A DNA stretch of 64,000 nucleotides from Betaproteobacteria bacterium HGW-Betaproteobacteria-16 (GTDB lineage: Bacteria; Pseudomonadota; Gammaproteobacteria; Burkholderiales; Burkholderiaceae_C), in NCBI GenBank assembly GCA_002840835.1, contig PHCQ01000005.1, forward strand, positions 62,001-126,000, read 5' to 3'. This document shows, one piece after another, positions 1 through 8,304 of this stretch. The notes under the pieces were generated by a model. It had not been told where the DNA came from. It ran no database searches and saw nothing but the letters and a program-made list of their open reading frames with translations. Both the position numbers and the translations under genes were made by a program. Each line of letters starts with the position of its first letter. Position 1 is the first letter of the stretch.

Positions 1-1
1 T

Positions 2-895
2 AGCGAGAAGATGGACACCCGTCTGGTGACCACGATGGAGCAGGCCGGCGTTCAGGTCAGGCGGTTTCATCCACCGCATTGGTCGAACCTGGGGCGCATG
101 AACAACCGGACCCACCGCAAGCTGCTGATCACCGACGGTCGCGTCGGGTTCACCGGCGGCGTCGGGGTGGCGCCGCAGTGGACGGGCCGAGCACAGGACC
201 CCGATCATTGGCGGGACACTCACTTCGAAGTTGAAGGTCCCGTGGTCGCGCAGATGCAGTCGGTCTTCATCGACAACTGGATCAAGGTCACAGGCGATGT
301 TCTCCATGGCCCGGACTACTTTCCCGTGCTGGCGCCGGCTGGCCCGGCCTGGGCGCAGATGTTCAGCAGTTCACCCAGCGGTGGCAGCGAGAGCATGCAG
401 CTGATGTACCTGTTGGCCGTGACGGCGGCGTCGCGTTCGATCGACCTGTCCGCGGCGTATTTCGTGCCTGACGAGCTGACCCGGCAGGCCTTGTTCGACG
501 CACTGAAGCGTGGCGTCAAGCTGCGCATCGTGGTGCCTGGCGAGCACATCGACAGCGAGACGGTGCGCAGGGCTTCCCGGGCCACCTGGGGGCCGCTGCT
601 CAAGGCCGGCGCCACCATTGCCGAATACGCGCCCACGATGTACCACTGCAAGCTCATGATCGTTGACGGCCTGCTCACCTCCGTCGGTTCAACCAACTTT
701 GACAACCGGTCGTTTCGCCTCAACGACGAAGCGACGCTGAACATCGTCGACAGGGCATTCGCCAGCACACAGACCGCTGCCTTTGAGGCCGATCTCGCGC
801 TGTCGCACAGGGTGAGTTACGAGGAGTGGCAGGCCAGGCCAGCACGGGAAAAGCTTGCCGAGTGGCTGGCCTCGCTGATCGACACGCAGCTCTGA
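2..895 (+). CDS. Phospholipase D / cardiolipin synthase family protein, 5'-truncated by the window edge
   Basis: This is the C-terminal part of a PLD-superfamily enzyme that probably makes cardiolipin or transfers phosphatidyl groups at the inner membrane. The reading frame is open to the window edge, so the N-terminus is missing (a ClsB-type protein is about 400 aa; 294 aa follow the first visible Met). Both HxKxxxxD catalytic motifs are present: H35/K37/D42 (THRKLLITDG) and H212/K214/D219 (YHCKLMIVDG), counted from the first Met at 11. The second is followed by the typical GSTNFDNRSF stretch. A minor cardiolipin synthase (ClsB/YbhO-like) is the best fit, but I cannot exclude another PLD-family member. 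Confidence 0.88.
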   Translation, partial: SEKMDTRLVTTMEQAGVQVRRFHPPHWSNLGRMNNRTHRKLLITDGRVGFTGGVGVAPQWTGRAQDPDHWRDTHFEVEGPVVAQMQSVFIDNWIKVTGDVLHGPDYFPVLAPAGPAWAQMFSSSPSGGSESMQLMYLLAVTAASRSIDLSAAYFVPDELTRQALFDALKRGVKLRIVVPGEHIDSETVRRASRATWGPLLKAGATIAEYAPTMYHCKLMIVDGLLTSVGSTNFDNRSFRLNDEATLNIVDRAFASTQTAAFEADLALSHRVSYEEWQARPAREKLAEWLASLIDTQL

Positions 896-943
896 CCATG
901 TTCGCAGGCGTACAGACGAAGCCGGGCTACCACGCGAACATGG
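896..943. repeat. Perfect 10-bp inverted repeat after the PLD gene
   Basis: CCATGTTCGC (896-905) and GCGAACATGG (934-943) are perfect inverted arms around a 28-nt loop, directly after the stop codon of the PLD gene and 56 bp before the next gene. There is no T-run, so it is not a classical terminator. It could be an RNA hairpin or a protein-binding dyad. Confidence 0.45.
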
Positions 944-999
944 CTGCTTGAGTCCTGTGCACCCGCACCGGACACCCGCGGTATTCAGGAGCGATTGCC

Positions 1000-1512
1000 A
1001 TGGACTTTCTCATCTGGCTGTTCGTCGGTGGTGCCATTGGATGGCTGGCCAGCATGTGGATGAGGACCCCTGACCCGCAAAGCGTGTTCCGAAACGTGGG
1101 CGTGGGCGTGGTCGGCGCCATGCTCGGAGGCTGGTTCATCGCACCGCTGACGGGTGTGGGCACCATCGATCAGGGCAACTTCAGCCTGCCCGATCTGATC
1201 GTCTCATTCCTGGGCGCCGCCATTCTGCTGGCTGTCGTGAACGCCTTCCCTCGCGGTCGTGCCGTTGATGGCCTGCCGCCGGTTCCACTCCTACAGCAAA
1301 GCGTACCCATCATGAACCCGAACAATTCATCCCTCGACGAAGAAGCCAACCGAGTTCCCTTGACCGGCGCCCCTGCAGGGGTGGTTGCGAGCACTGACGT
1401 CGAAGGGTGGACCACCAGCCACAGTGCTTCCAGACTGAACTGGCCGCGCGCAAGTCACGCCGCGCGAGATGCCTGGAAACGCATCAGCCCGGCAAACAGA
1501 TCGCGAACATGA
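1000..1512 (+). CDS. GlsB/YeaQ/YmgE-like (transglycosylase-associated) membrane protein with C-terminal extension
   Basis: Residues 1-88 form a small inner-membrane protein with three hydrophobic segments and Gly-rich helices (FVGGAIGWLASMWM, VGVVGAMLGGWF, FLGAAILLAVV). This matches the GlsB/YeaQ stress-associated family, whose members are normally 80-90 aa. The remaining ~80 residues are polar and unlike the family, so this is a fusion, an extension or an old frameshift. The stop codon overlaps the ATG of the following hydrolase (ATGA at 1509-1512), which supports translation through to the end. A purine-rich GGAGCG lies upstream of the start. The function of the family is not well defined. 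Confidence 0.7.
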   Translation: MDFLIWLFVGGAIGWLASMWMRTPDPQSVFRNVGVGVVGAMLGGWFIAPLTGVGTIDQGNFSLPDLIVSFLGAAILLAVVNAFPRGRAVDGLPPVPLLQQSVPIMNPNNSSLDEEANRVPLTGAPAGVVASTDVEGWTTSHSASRLNWPRASHAARDAWKRISPANRSRT

Positions 1513-2255
1513 AACACCTGGCCGCTGAAGTTGTTGCACGTCCATCCCTTGCCATGCTGGGGGCGGAGCCGTTTCGTGCCGCCATGGAATTTGCCTGGCA
1601 AGGTTTTGCACACACCGATGCCGCAACCACCGGTGACGGGCACCCTGTCGTGATCTTCCCGGGTCTGGGCGCAGACGGGCATTCGGTCGCCACCCTGCGC
1701 GGACACTGCCGGTCGCTCGGCTACGACGCCTTTGACTGGGGCCAGGGATTCAATACCGGCCCCCAGGGTGACCTCGACGCCTGGCTGCACACCTTGAAGG
1801 CGCAGGTCGCTGACTTGCTCGCGGGTCACAGCCAGCCGGCCACGCTCATTGGCTGGAGTCTGGGCGGTCTTTACGCACGCGAAATTGGCAAGCTGATGGC
1901 CCCTCGCATCCGGCAGGTGATCACCATCGGAACGCCCTTCAACACGGAGACAGACCACACCAACGTGAGTGGGTTCTTTGGTCTGATGAGTGGCCGCACG
2001 GCGGTGATGGACCCAGCGCTGAGCCTGCGCCTGCGCACACCGCCTCCGCTGCGCACTACCTCGATCTACAGCCGCTCGGACGGCGTGGTCGCTTGGCAGA
2101 CATGCCGCCACCACAAGCGCTCGAGCCTCGTGCAAGACGTCGAAGTCGAAGGCAGCCACTTCGGCCTCGGCTGGAACCGGGAAGTGCTGGCGGTGGTCGC
2201 AGACCGCCTCGGTCAGCAGCCCGGCCCATGGCGTCGCTATGTGCGCGCGCAATGA
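1509..2255 (+). CDS. Alpha/beta-hydrolase fold protein (lipase/esterase-like)
   Basis: A 248-aa alpha/beta hydrolase. It has an N-terminal strand-turn VVIFPGLGADGHS resembling the oxyanion-hole region, the nucleophile elbow GWSLGG (GxSxG), and a late His in EGSHFGLGWN that would complete the triad. No signal peptide is evident, so it is probably cytoplasmic. I chose the ATG at 1509 because it overlaps the upstream stop (ATGA) and the homologous region starts just after it; the open frame continues upstream to 1407 without similarity. The substrate is unknown. Its neighbours suggest a membrane or stress function. Confidence 0.78.
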   Translation: MKHLAAEVVARPSLAMLGAEPFRAAMEFAWQGFAHTDAATTGDGHPVVIFPGLGADGHSVATLRGHCRSLGYDAFDWGQGFNTGPQGDLDAWLHTLKAQVADLLAGHSQPATLIGWSLGGLYAREIGKLMAPRIRQVITIGTPFNTETDHTNVSGFFGLMSGRTAVMDPALSLRLRTPPPLRTTSIYSRSDGVVAWQTCRHHKRSSLVQDVEVEGSHFGLGWNREVLAVVADRLGQQPGPWRRYVRAQ

Positions 2256-2321
2256 GCCCGTCATCGGATCCGCCCCACCCCCCCTATTGAAACGCCTGCC
2301 AACCTCAAGGAGAACGCCAAC

Positions 2322-2648
2322 ATGCACAAGCCATTGACCATGATCGCGCTCAGCACATGCCTGCTGCTGCTGACCGCCTGTGACAAGACACCGACTGCCC
2401 AGCCAACCCCCATCGTCAACCAGCCGGTGCCGGCCGAAGCCGGTGCAAGTGCCGGTGCGGACGTGAACACCTCGGTGCCTTCGGCCGCGTCGGTGTTCCC
2501 GCCGGCAAACTCTGTCCAGGCAGAACCGGTGGAGAAGGAAACGGACGGCACGAGGAAACCTTCACAGGAACCTGAAGCGATGCCAGTGCTCAAACCGATG
2601 CCTGGGCAGAACAACGATCACTCGGCACCGCTCAGCACTTCTCAGTAA
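2322..2648 (+). CDS. Small putative lipoprotein
   Basis: A 108-aa protein with a lipoprotein signal: a hydrophobic stretch and lipobox LLTAC, with the Cys at about residue 20. The mature part is rich in Pro, Ala, Val and Glu and has no recognisable fold, so it is likely an unstructured membrane-anchored periplasmic protein. The ribosome site AAGGAG lies 9 nt before the ATG. I do not recognise a family. It sits in a same-strand cluster with the hydrolase and two small unknown genes. Confidence 0.62.
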   Translation: MHKPLTMIALSTCLLLLTACDKTPTAQPTPIVNQPVPAEAGASAGADVNTSVPSAASVFPPANSVQAEPVEKETDGTRKPSQEPEAMPVLKPMPGQNNDHSAPLSTSQ

Positions 2649-2703
2649 GCCATGCCAGCCGTGGCAGCCGCCGACGCCACACCTGTTTGAGAAGGACATC
2701 GCC

Positions 2704-2913
2704 ATGTCACGCACCCAATTGCACAAGCCCCACCACCCCGAAAAAGACGTGCCGGAAGAGTTCGAGCCCGGTGCGCCGCCCGTCGAACCCGACGAGGGGC
2801 CGGTTCCCGCATTCATCCCGGAAGACCCCGAGCACGAGCGCGCCCCCAACCCGGGTGCGAACGAGACCTTGCCGATCCAGGGCGCCCGTCGTGAAATCGA
2901 ACTGGTGACATGA
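2704..2913 (+). CDS. Small hypothetical protein, acidic and Pro-rich
   Basis: A 69-aa acidic, proline-rich protein (PPVEPDEGPVPAFIPEDPEH) with no membrane segment and no known domain. It is probably disordered. A GAGAAGGA ribosome site precedes the ATG, and the stop overlaps the ATG of the next ORF (ATGA at 2910-2913), which is why I treat it as real. Small proteins of this composition are often seen next to stress genes in Burkholderiales, but I cannot assign a role. Confidence 0.5.
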   Translation: MSRTQLHKPHHPEKDVPEEFEPGAPPVEPDEGPVPAFIPEDPEHERAPNPGANETLPIQGARREIELVT

Positions 2914-3146
2914 CCCTGAACGCTGGAGCCAGGCAGGGTGTTGAACGCCCGCCATTCAAAGACCGGGATCTGTCTCAAGAACGCGGCGAATTGACGGATG
3001 CCACCCCTGAAGCGCCCTTGCACCTGACGATGAATGCCAGGCGCTACGTCGAAGCAGACTTGCGGGCGACCGCCAGTCTGGACGCCAAAATCCGCGCCTG
3101 CCTGGTGCCCGGCCTCCGCAGCAAGCCGCCTTTGTCGAACGGCTAG
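2910..3146 (+). CDS. Small hypothetical protein coupled to the upstream gene
   Basis: A 78-aa polar protein whose start overlaps the stop of the preceding small ORF (ATGA). It contains Arg/Glu-rich and Ala-rich segments, no signal peptide and no recognised motif. The evidence is only the tight coupling and an uninterrupted frame, so it may be spurious. It ends 116 bp before the convergent metal ATPase gene. Confidence 0.35.
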   Translation: MTLNAGARQGVERPPFKDRDLSQERGELTDATPEAPLHLTMNARRYVEADLRATASLDAKIRACLVPGLRSKPPLSNG

Positions 3147-3162
3147 CAGGCTGTCACGGAAC

Positions 3163-3186
3163 GGGTTGCAACAATTGATGCAACCC
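3163..3186. repeat. 8-bp inverted repeat between convergent genes
   Basis: GGGTTGCA (3163-3170), an 8-nt loop and TGCAACCC (3179-3186) form a perfect hairpin in the gap between convergent genes. It could end transcription from either side, but no U-tract follows on either strand. Confidence 0.35.
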
Positions 3187-3262
3187 TGATCGTGTCAGCA
3201 CGCCAGCTCGGGCTGGCCCCAGGGTTTCCTGTTCCAAGTGGTCTGCGCTATCTGCAGGCTTC

Positions 3263-5608
3263 TCACTCCTCTCGTATCGCTGCCCCTCGCAGTCGCAAGG
3301 CATTGCCGATCACCGAAGCAGAACTCAGGCTCATGGCCGCCGCGGCGATCATGGGCGAGAGCAGCCAACCAGTGAAGGGGTACAGCAGGCCGGCGGCCAG
3401 CGGGATGCCCAGTGCGTTGTAGAGGAAGGCAAACGCCAGGTTCTGCTTCATGTTGGCCACCGTGGCCACCGAGAGGGCGCGGGCCGTGGCGATGCCGCGC
3501 AGGTCGCCCTTGACCAGCGTGAGCTGGGCGCTGTTCATGGCCACGTCGGTGCCTGTGCCCATGGCAATGCCCACATCCGCCCGCGCCAGTGCCGGCGCGT
3601 CGTTGATGCCGTCGCCTGCCATGGCCACCACGCGGCCCTCGGCCTGAAGCTTCTCCACCAGTTTGAGTTTGTCTGCCGGCTTCACTTCGCCGTGCACCTC
3701 TTCAATGCCCAGGCGTTGGCCCACCGAGCGCGCCGTGGTCAGGCCGTCGCCAGTGGCCATGACCACGCGGATGTGGGCCTGGCGCAGCGACGCGAGCGCT
3801 TCGGCCGTGGTGGTCTTGATCGGGTCGGAGACGGCCAGCAGGCCGGCCAATGTGTTGTCCACCGCCAGATACATGACACTGGCTCCCTCTGAACGAAGGG
3901 CTTCGGCCTCGGTGGCCATGGGTGATGCATCCACCCCCAGCTGTTGCATCAGCGCCGTGTTACCCAGGGCCAGGTGGGCGGCGCCCACCACACCGCGCAC
4001 ACCGATGCCGGACCCGGAGTCGAACTGTTCGGGCTTGTCGAGCACCATGTCTTGTTGTCTGGCGGCGGCCACGATGGCGGCGGCCAGCGGGTGTTCACTG
4101 CCCTGGTCCAGGCTGGCCGCCAGGCGCAGCACCTCGGCTTCTGAAAAACTGCCATGGCCAATGGCGCGCTCGAACTGCGGTCTTCCTTCGGTGAGCGTGC
4201 CGGTTTTGTCCACGATCAGCGTGTCGACTTTGCGCAGGTTCTCGATGGCGGCGGCATCGCGAAACAGCACGCCGTTGGTGGCGCCCCGCCCGGTGGCCAC
4301 CATGATGGACATGGGTGTGGCCAGGCCCAGTGCGCAAGGGCAGGCGATGATCAGCACGGCCACGGCGTTGATCAGCCCATGAACCCAGCGCGGTTCGGGG
4401 CCGAACAGGCCCCAGCCGAAAAAGGTGAGCAGTGCCGCCGTCACGACCCCCATCACGAAGTAGCCCGCCACCTGGTCGGCCATGCGCTGCATGGGCGCAC
4501 GCGAGCGTTGCGCCATGGCCACCATCTGCACGATCTGCGAGAGCACGGTGGTGGAGCCCACGTGATCCGTCTTCATCACCAGTGCGCCACTGGTGTTGAG
4601 CGTGGCGCCGATCAGCTTGTCGCCGACCCGCTTCGTCACCGGCAGCGGTTCACCCGTGAGCATCGATTCGTCCAGCGCGCTGGCGCCTTCGGTCACCGTG
4701 CCGTCGGTGGGGACCTTCTCGCCAGGGCGCACGCGCAGCAGGTCGCCCACATGCACGTGTGCCAGTGGCACGTCTTCCTCCTGCCCGTCATCCTTGATGC
4801 GCCGCGCGGTTTTGGGCGCCAGGCCCAGCAGGGAACGGATGGCCGCCGACGTCTGCGAGCGCGCCTTGAGTTCCAGCAACTGCCCCAGCAGGGTCAGCGA
4901 GATGATCACCGCAGCCGCTTCAAAATACACCGCCACCCGTCCCATCGATACAAACGACTCGGGAAACACCTGGGGCGCCACCGTGGCCACGGTGCTGTAG
5001 ACAAACGCCGCCCCGGTACCCAGCCCGATGAGGGTCCACATGTTGGGGCTGCGGTTGGCCACCGACTGCGCACCGCGCACAAAAAAGGGCCAGCCCGCCC
5101 ATAACACGATCGGTACTGTGAGAACAAGTTCGATCCAGCTCTGCACCGCCATGTCGAACCAGCCCAGGCCGTGACCGAACATGGCCAGCACGGTGACGAC
5201 CACGGTGAGCGGCAGGGTCCACCAGAAGCGGCGCTGGAAGTCCTTGAGTTCGGGGTTGTCCTGTTCCTCCAGCTCGGGCAGCAGGGGCTCCAGTGACATG
5301 CCGCACTTGGGGCAGTTGCCGGGATGGTCCTGTCGGATCTCCGGGTGCATGGGGCAGGTGTAAACCGTGCCCGCCGCCGCAGGCGCCTGTGCTGGCGCTG
5401 GCGCCGGGTCGAGGTATTGCCGGGGACTCGCCACGAACTTGCCCAGGCATTTCGCGCTGCAGAAATGGAAGGTCCGCCCTTCGTGCACCGTCTGGTGAGG
5501 CGATTGTTCGGTCACCGTCATGCCGCAAACAGGGTCCTTGAGCGTCGCTGGATCGTTCTGATGGGGCGGTGAATGGCCGGCGGGATGCCGGTGTGTTGTC
5601 ATGTCCAT
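3263..5608 (-). CDS. P1B-type heavy-metal ATPase with N-terminal YHS and HMBD domains (copper/silver exporter type)
   Basis: A 781-aa metal-exporting P-type ATPase of the inner membrane. In place of an HMA domain, the N-terminus has a YHS domain (DPVCGMTV ... FCSAKC, about residues 25-65) and a heavy-metal-binding domain (YTCPMHPEI ... [11 protein letters not shown], about 80-110). The core has the ion-site CPC motif C423-P-C425 ([11 protein letters not shown]), the phosphorylated D467 (DKTGTLTEG), TGES-equivalent LTGEPLP and the hinge [11 protein letters not shown]. This layout resembles SilP/CopA-like Cu(I)/Ag(I) ATPases. AAGGAG lies 7 nt before the ATG. It is the last gene of a minus-strand series of metal-related genes starting at 7922. 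Confidence 0.93.
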   Translation of the reverse strand: MDMTTHRHPAGHSPPHQNDPATLKDPVCGMTVTEQSPHQTVHEGRTFHFCSAKCLGKFVASPRQYLDPAPAPAQAPAAAGTVYTCPMHPEIRQDHPGNCPKCGMSLEPLLPELEEQDNPELKDFQRRFWWTLPLTVVVTVLAMFGHGLGWFDMAVQSWIELVLTVPIVLWAGWPFFVRGAQSVANRSPNMWTLIGLGTGAAFVYSTVATVAPQVFPESFVSMGRVAVYFEAAAVIISLTLLGQLLELKARSQTSAAIRSLLGLAPKTARRIKDDGQEEDVPLAHVHVGDLLRVRPGEKVPTDGTVTEGASALDESMLTGEPLPVTKRVGDKLIGATLNTSGALVMKTDHVGSTTVLSQIVQMVAMAQRSRAPMQRMADQVAGYFVMGVVTAALLTFFGWGLFGPEPRWVHGLINAVAVLIIACPCALGLATPMSIMVATGRGATNGVLFRDAAAIENLRKVDTLIVDKTGTLTEGRPQFERAIGHGSFSEAEVLRLAASLDQGSEHPLAAAIVAAARQQDMVLDKPEQFDSGSGIGVRGVVGAAHLALGNTALMQQLGVDASPMATEAEALRSEGASVMYLAVDNTLAGLLAVSDPIKTTTAEALASLRQAHIRVVMATGDGLTTARSVGQRLGIEEVHGEVKPADKLKLVEKLQAEGRVVAMAGDGINDAPALARADVGIAMGTGTDVAMNSAQLTLVKGDLRGIATARALSVATVANMKQNLAFAFLYNALGIPLAAGLLYPFTGWLLSPMIAAAAMSLSSASVIGNALRLRGAAIREE

Positions 5609-5682
5609 GACGGTGCTCCTTGCTGGTCTTCTGTATCAACCCGTTCCATCCGCTTATCGATTGCGCCATTCCTGGCGGTCCT

Positions 5683-6744
5683 TCAGGGTGTCACGCTGAT
5701 GCCATTGGGCCCAGCACCCACCGGGACGGTGGCCACGGTCTTGCTCGTCTGCACATCAATGACCGTCACCGTATTGGCGTAGAGATTGCTCACATAGGCA
5801 TGGCGACCGTCCGTTCCCACCACCACACCATGGGCGCCACTGCCCACCTGGATCAGCTGCGTGCTGAAATTGGCAAGGTCGATCACGCTCACAGTATTGC
5901 CAGGGTTCTTCCGGCTGCCCTGATTGGCCACAAAGAGGAAGCGGTTGTCGGGGGTCGCATAGAGCTGGATCGGCACATCGCCGACAGACACTTTGCGGAT
6001 CACTTTGCGGCTGGCCGGGTCGATGACGGCAACGCTGGCTTCTTGCGACAAAGACACGAAGGCCAGTTGGCCATCAGGTGTGAAGCCCACCTGGGCAGGG
6101 CCTTTGCCCACCGGAATCTGCCCGATTTCCTTGCGGCTATCCGTGTCGATGACCGACACCGTGTTGCCTTTCAGATTGGCGACATACACCTGTTTGCCAT
6201 CCGGGCTCAGGCGAAGGCCGTGGGGGTATTCGCCGGTGGGAACTGTGTCGGCAACTTTGAGCGATGCCGCATCCACCACGCTGACGGTGTTGTCGCCACC
6301 GTTGGTGACATAAGCCCAGCGGTTGTCGGCAGACACCACCACGTGGGCTGGGTGCTTGCCCACCACCACCCGCGCCACCACCGCTTCGGTCCCGGTGTCG
6401 ATGGCCCAGACCTCGCCGGCGTGCGCCATGGCGCCGTGTCCGGCGCCAGAATGGCCCTTGCCTGAGGCAGACGCTTTCATTGCGCCATTGTTGGTGACCC
6501 AGGCCAGCTTTCCATCGGGCGACACCTGGACGTTGTGCGCCCCCGCACCCACCGCAATGTGGCGGGTGACCTTGAAGGTGGCCCCGTCAATCACGCTCAC
6601 GGTGCCTGCGCCCTCGTTGGCCACATAGATCTTGCGATCTGCGGCGAAGGCAGACAGGCTGACAAAGGCCAGCGACGCCGACAGGACGGCCAGTTTCCAG
6701 GTTGATTTTTTTGGGTTCAAGAGATTCTCCAGTTTGCAATTCAA
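5683..6744 (-). CDS. Exported YVTN-family beta-propeller repeat protein
   Basis: A 353-aa protein with an N-terminal signal peptide (hydrophobic stretch ending FAADRK, cleavage about residue 34) followed by repeated blades with signatures YVANEGAGTVSVIDG, YVTNGGDNTVSVVD, YVANLKGNTVSVID and YVSNLYANTVTVID. It therefore folds as a roughly seven-bladed propeller in the periplasm. Such proteins in copper clusters may bind metal or act as scaffolds, but the biochemical role is unproven. One inter-blade insertion is rich in Gly, His, Met and Ala (GKGHSGAGHGAMAHAG) and could bind metal. It lies 74 bp upstream of the ATPase gene in the same orientation. Confidence 0.85.
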   Translation of the reverse strand: MNCKLENLLNPKKSTWKLAVLSASLAFVSLSAFAADRKIYVANEGAGTVSVIDGATFKVTRHIAVGAGAHNVQVSPDGKLAWVTNNGAMKASASGKGHSGAGHGAMAHAGEVWAIDTGTEAVVARVVVGKHPAHVVVSADNRWAYVTNGGDNTVSVVDAASLKVADTVPTGEYPHGLRLSPDGKQVYVANLKGNTVSVIDTDSRKEIGQIPVGKGPAQVGFTPDGQLAFVSLSQEASVAVIDPASRKVIRKVSVGDVPIQLYATPDNRFLFVANQGSRKNPGNTVSVIDLANFSTQLIQVGSGAHGVVVGTDGRHAYVSNLYANTVTVIDVQTSKTVATVPVGAGPNGISVTP

Positions 6745-6867
6745 AGGGGGCCAGTCAGGCTGGCAGGTGACGTCCTCGGTCGGCAGCCGTCACACCCAGG
6801 CAGATTCGACCGCGCTCAACATGGGGCGCCCGGCAGTCCCCGGTCCCATGTCTCACTGGGCGGGCAG

Positions 6868-7380
6868 TCACTTGGCGGCGGGAGGGCTGGCCACACCCGG
6901 CATGCGCTGCATCATCATTTCCATCATGGTCTGCATCATGTCCATGCGCATCTCCATCATCTGATGGTGCTTGGCCATGTCTTTCATCGGCATGTCCTTC
7001 ATGCCCGACATGCCTCCCATGCCCTGCATGCCCTGCATGCCCTGCATGCCTTGCATGTTCCCCATGCCTTTCATCATCGCCATGCCTTCGTGCATGGTTT
7101 TCATGTGTTCGTCCATCAAGGCCTGACGTTCGGCCGGCGTCTTGGCGTTCATCATCTTGTCGCGCATGGCCTGCATGTTCTTCATGCGATCTTCCATGGC
7201 GGAAGCTGCTGCTGGTGCAGATGCCAAAGGGGTCGGTGCGGTTGCCGCAGCTGGATGGTGCTCGGCATGCGCGGCGTCGTCTGCCGCCGGTACGGGGCCA
7301 GTGCCCGGTGGGGTCGGGTTCGCGCACGCGGTCAGGAAAGCGGTGGTCGAGAGCGCAATGAGGGTGATGAGCTTTTTCAT
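6868..7380 (-). CDS. Methionine-rich periplasmic lipoprotein, probable Cu(I)/Ag(I) binder
   Basis: A 170-aa lipoprotein: signal with lipobox FLTAC (Cys at about residue 19), a Pro/Ala/His linker (AEHHPAAA), then a segment (about 60-155) dominated by Met, including tandem GMQ-type triplets (NMQGMQGMQGMQGMGGM) and HHQMMEMRMDMMQTMMEMMM. Met-rich clusters of this type bind Cu(I) or Ag(I) in CopB/CusF/PcoE-like proteins. I infer metal sequestration in the periplasm, but it matches no single family clearly. An AGGA ribosome site precedes the ATG. It sits between the propeller gene and the small Cys-containing gene on the same strand. Confidence 0.75.
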   Translation of the reverse strand: MKKLITLIALSTTAFLTACANPTPPGTGPVPAADDAAHAEHHPAAATAPTPLASAPAAASAMEDRMKNMQAMRDKMMNAKTPAERQALMDEHMKTMHEGMAMMKGMGNMQGMQGMQGMQGMGGMSGMKDMPMKDMAKHHQMMEMRMDMMQTMMEMMMQRMPGVASPPAAK

Positions 7381-7508
7381 GGTGGTGTCCTGTGAATGAA
7401 TACGGGTGCCGCCAGCGATGGCGTCACGATTGCGGTGTTCGGAAAGGGGTGGGCCGCTGGGGCCGGCCAGAACGCAGGAGTGCGGATCGCGGTGGCCCGC
7501 GATGCGTC

Positions 7509-7922
7509 CTATAGCGTCAAGCGGTGGGGTCGCGCAGCAATGGGCAAGGCCAGGTGCGCGGGTCGGTGGCTGAGCACCGGAAGTCGAACGGCGGTGGTCG
7601 AAGCCAACACCAGCACCGGTGCCTGGGGCAAGGTGCCCAGCATGCCCGCGCCGCCATCGCTGACGGACTGTTCCAGCTTCTTGATGGCCAGCCTGGGTTC
7701 ATCGCAGAACTTGAGGCATCCGGCGGTGCCGGGATTCGGTGCTTCTTTCTGGTGAGCGTGGGCGAGGGGCGTGCCGGGGGTTGCCACAGAGAACGATGAC
7801 TGACTGCTGTGGTTCGGCGTGTTCAGCAGGCAGGCATTGGCCACACCTGCGCCCAACGCAAACAGCCACATCACCAGGATCATCCTGGTGATGTGTCGCA
7901 GTGAGCGGCGGGACAGGTGCAT
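7509..7922 (-). CDS. Small secreted/membrane protein of the metal cluster, unknown function
   Basis: A 137-aa protein with an Arg-rich N-terminus, one hydrophobic segment (about residues 13-31, MILVMWLFALGAGVANAC) that may be a signal peptide or anchor, and Cys pairs including CLKFCDEP. No domain was recognised. Its place as first gene of the minus-strand metal operon and its Cys residues suggest a periplasmic role in metal handling, but this is inference. An FNR-like box lies 59 bp upstream of its start. Confidence 0.6.
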   Translation of the reverse strand: MHLSRRSLRHITRMILVMWLFALGAGVANACLLNTPNHSSQSSFSVATPGTPLAHAHQKEAPNPGTAGCLKFCDEPRLAIKKLEQSVSDGGAGMLGTLPQAPVLVLASTTAVRLPVLSHRPAHLALPIAARPHRLTL

Positions 7923-7955
7923 GTTCGTTCAGGGTTGGAGAGGCAACGGTCCGAG

Positions 7956-7994
7956 GCTATACATTGGCGCTCGAACAGTTTTGATGCAGATCAA
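7956..7994 (-). promoter_or_regulatory. FNR/Anr-type box and possible -10 upstream of the metal-export operon
   Basis: TTGATGCAGATCAA (7981-7994) is a perfect TTGAT-N4-ATCAA dyad, the consensus for FNR/Anr/Dnr regulators. On the minus strand a possible -10 (TATAGC, 7956-7961) lies about 20 bp downstream, close to the geometry of class II activated promoters. The gene at 7922 starts 59 bp below the box. The 382-bp gap 7923-8304 otherwise holds only repeat copy A. Confidence 0.6.
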
Positions 7995-8114
7995 TGGAGC
8001 CGTGCATTGCACGAGTCCTACTGAATCAGTGTGCGACTTGGCGCCGCCCCGGTCGGTGGGCCACCGAACAGATCGAGCCGCATGGGGTATGGCGGGCAGC
8101 GCGCGACCCACGAC

Positions 8115-8202
8115 GCATGAAATGGTCCCATCCAGGGGCACCGCCGGGCCGGCTTTGCCGGACGGCCAGTGCCGCCCTCTTGAGGGGGCTGAGGGCCGCG
8201 GC
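8115..8202 (+). repeat. Dispersed multi-hairpin repeat, copy A
   Basis: This stretch is nearly identical, over about 75 bp, to the reverse complement of 20736-20832. Shared pieces include CATCCAGGGGCACCGCC, GGGCCGGCTTTGCCGGACGG, CCAGTGCCGCCC and TTGAGGGGG. It lies just downstream of the MerR-family gene, in non-coding DNA. Confidence 0.8.
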
Positions 8203-8304
8203 TCCAAGCCTGCCTGCGCAGGCTTGGACAGCCCGAAGAAGCATCGACTCCGGCGATGCTGCGGCCTGCAAGGCACGCGAAGCGGCGCGGGGGTGTTTCC
8301 AGGT

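Noticed and set aside
4154-5104. A long plus-strand open frame opposite the metal ATPase gene
   Set aside because: It has the His/Arg/Gly-rich composition of a shadow frame of a GC-rich gene and no similarity to any family; the minus-strand ATPase is clear.
7020-7060. Tandem GCATGCCCT-type repeats as a CRISPR or minisatellite
   Set aside because: They are codon repeats for the GMQ-rich segment of the lipoprotein, without spacers.
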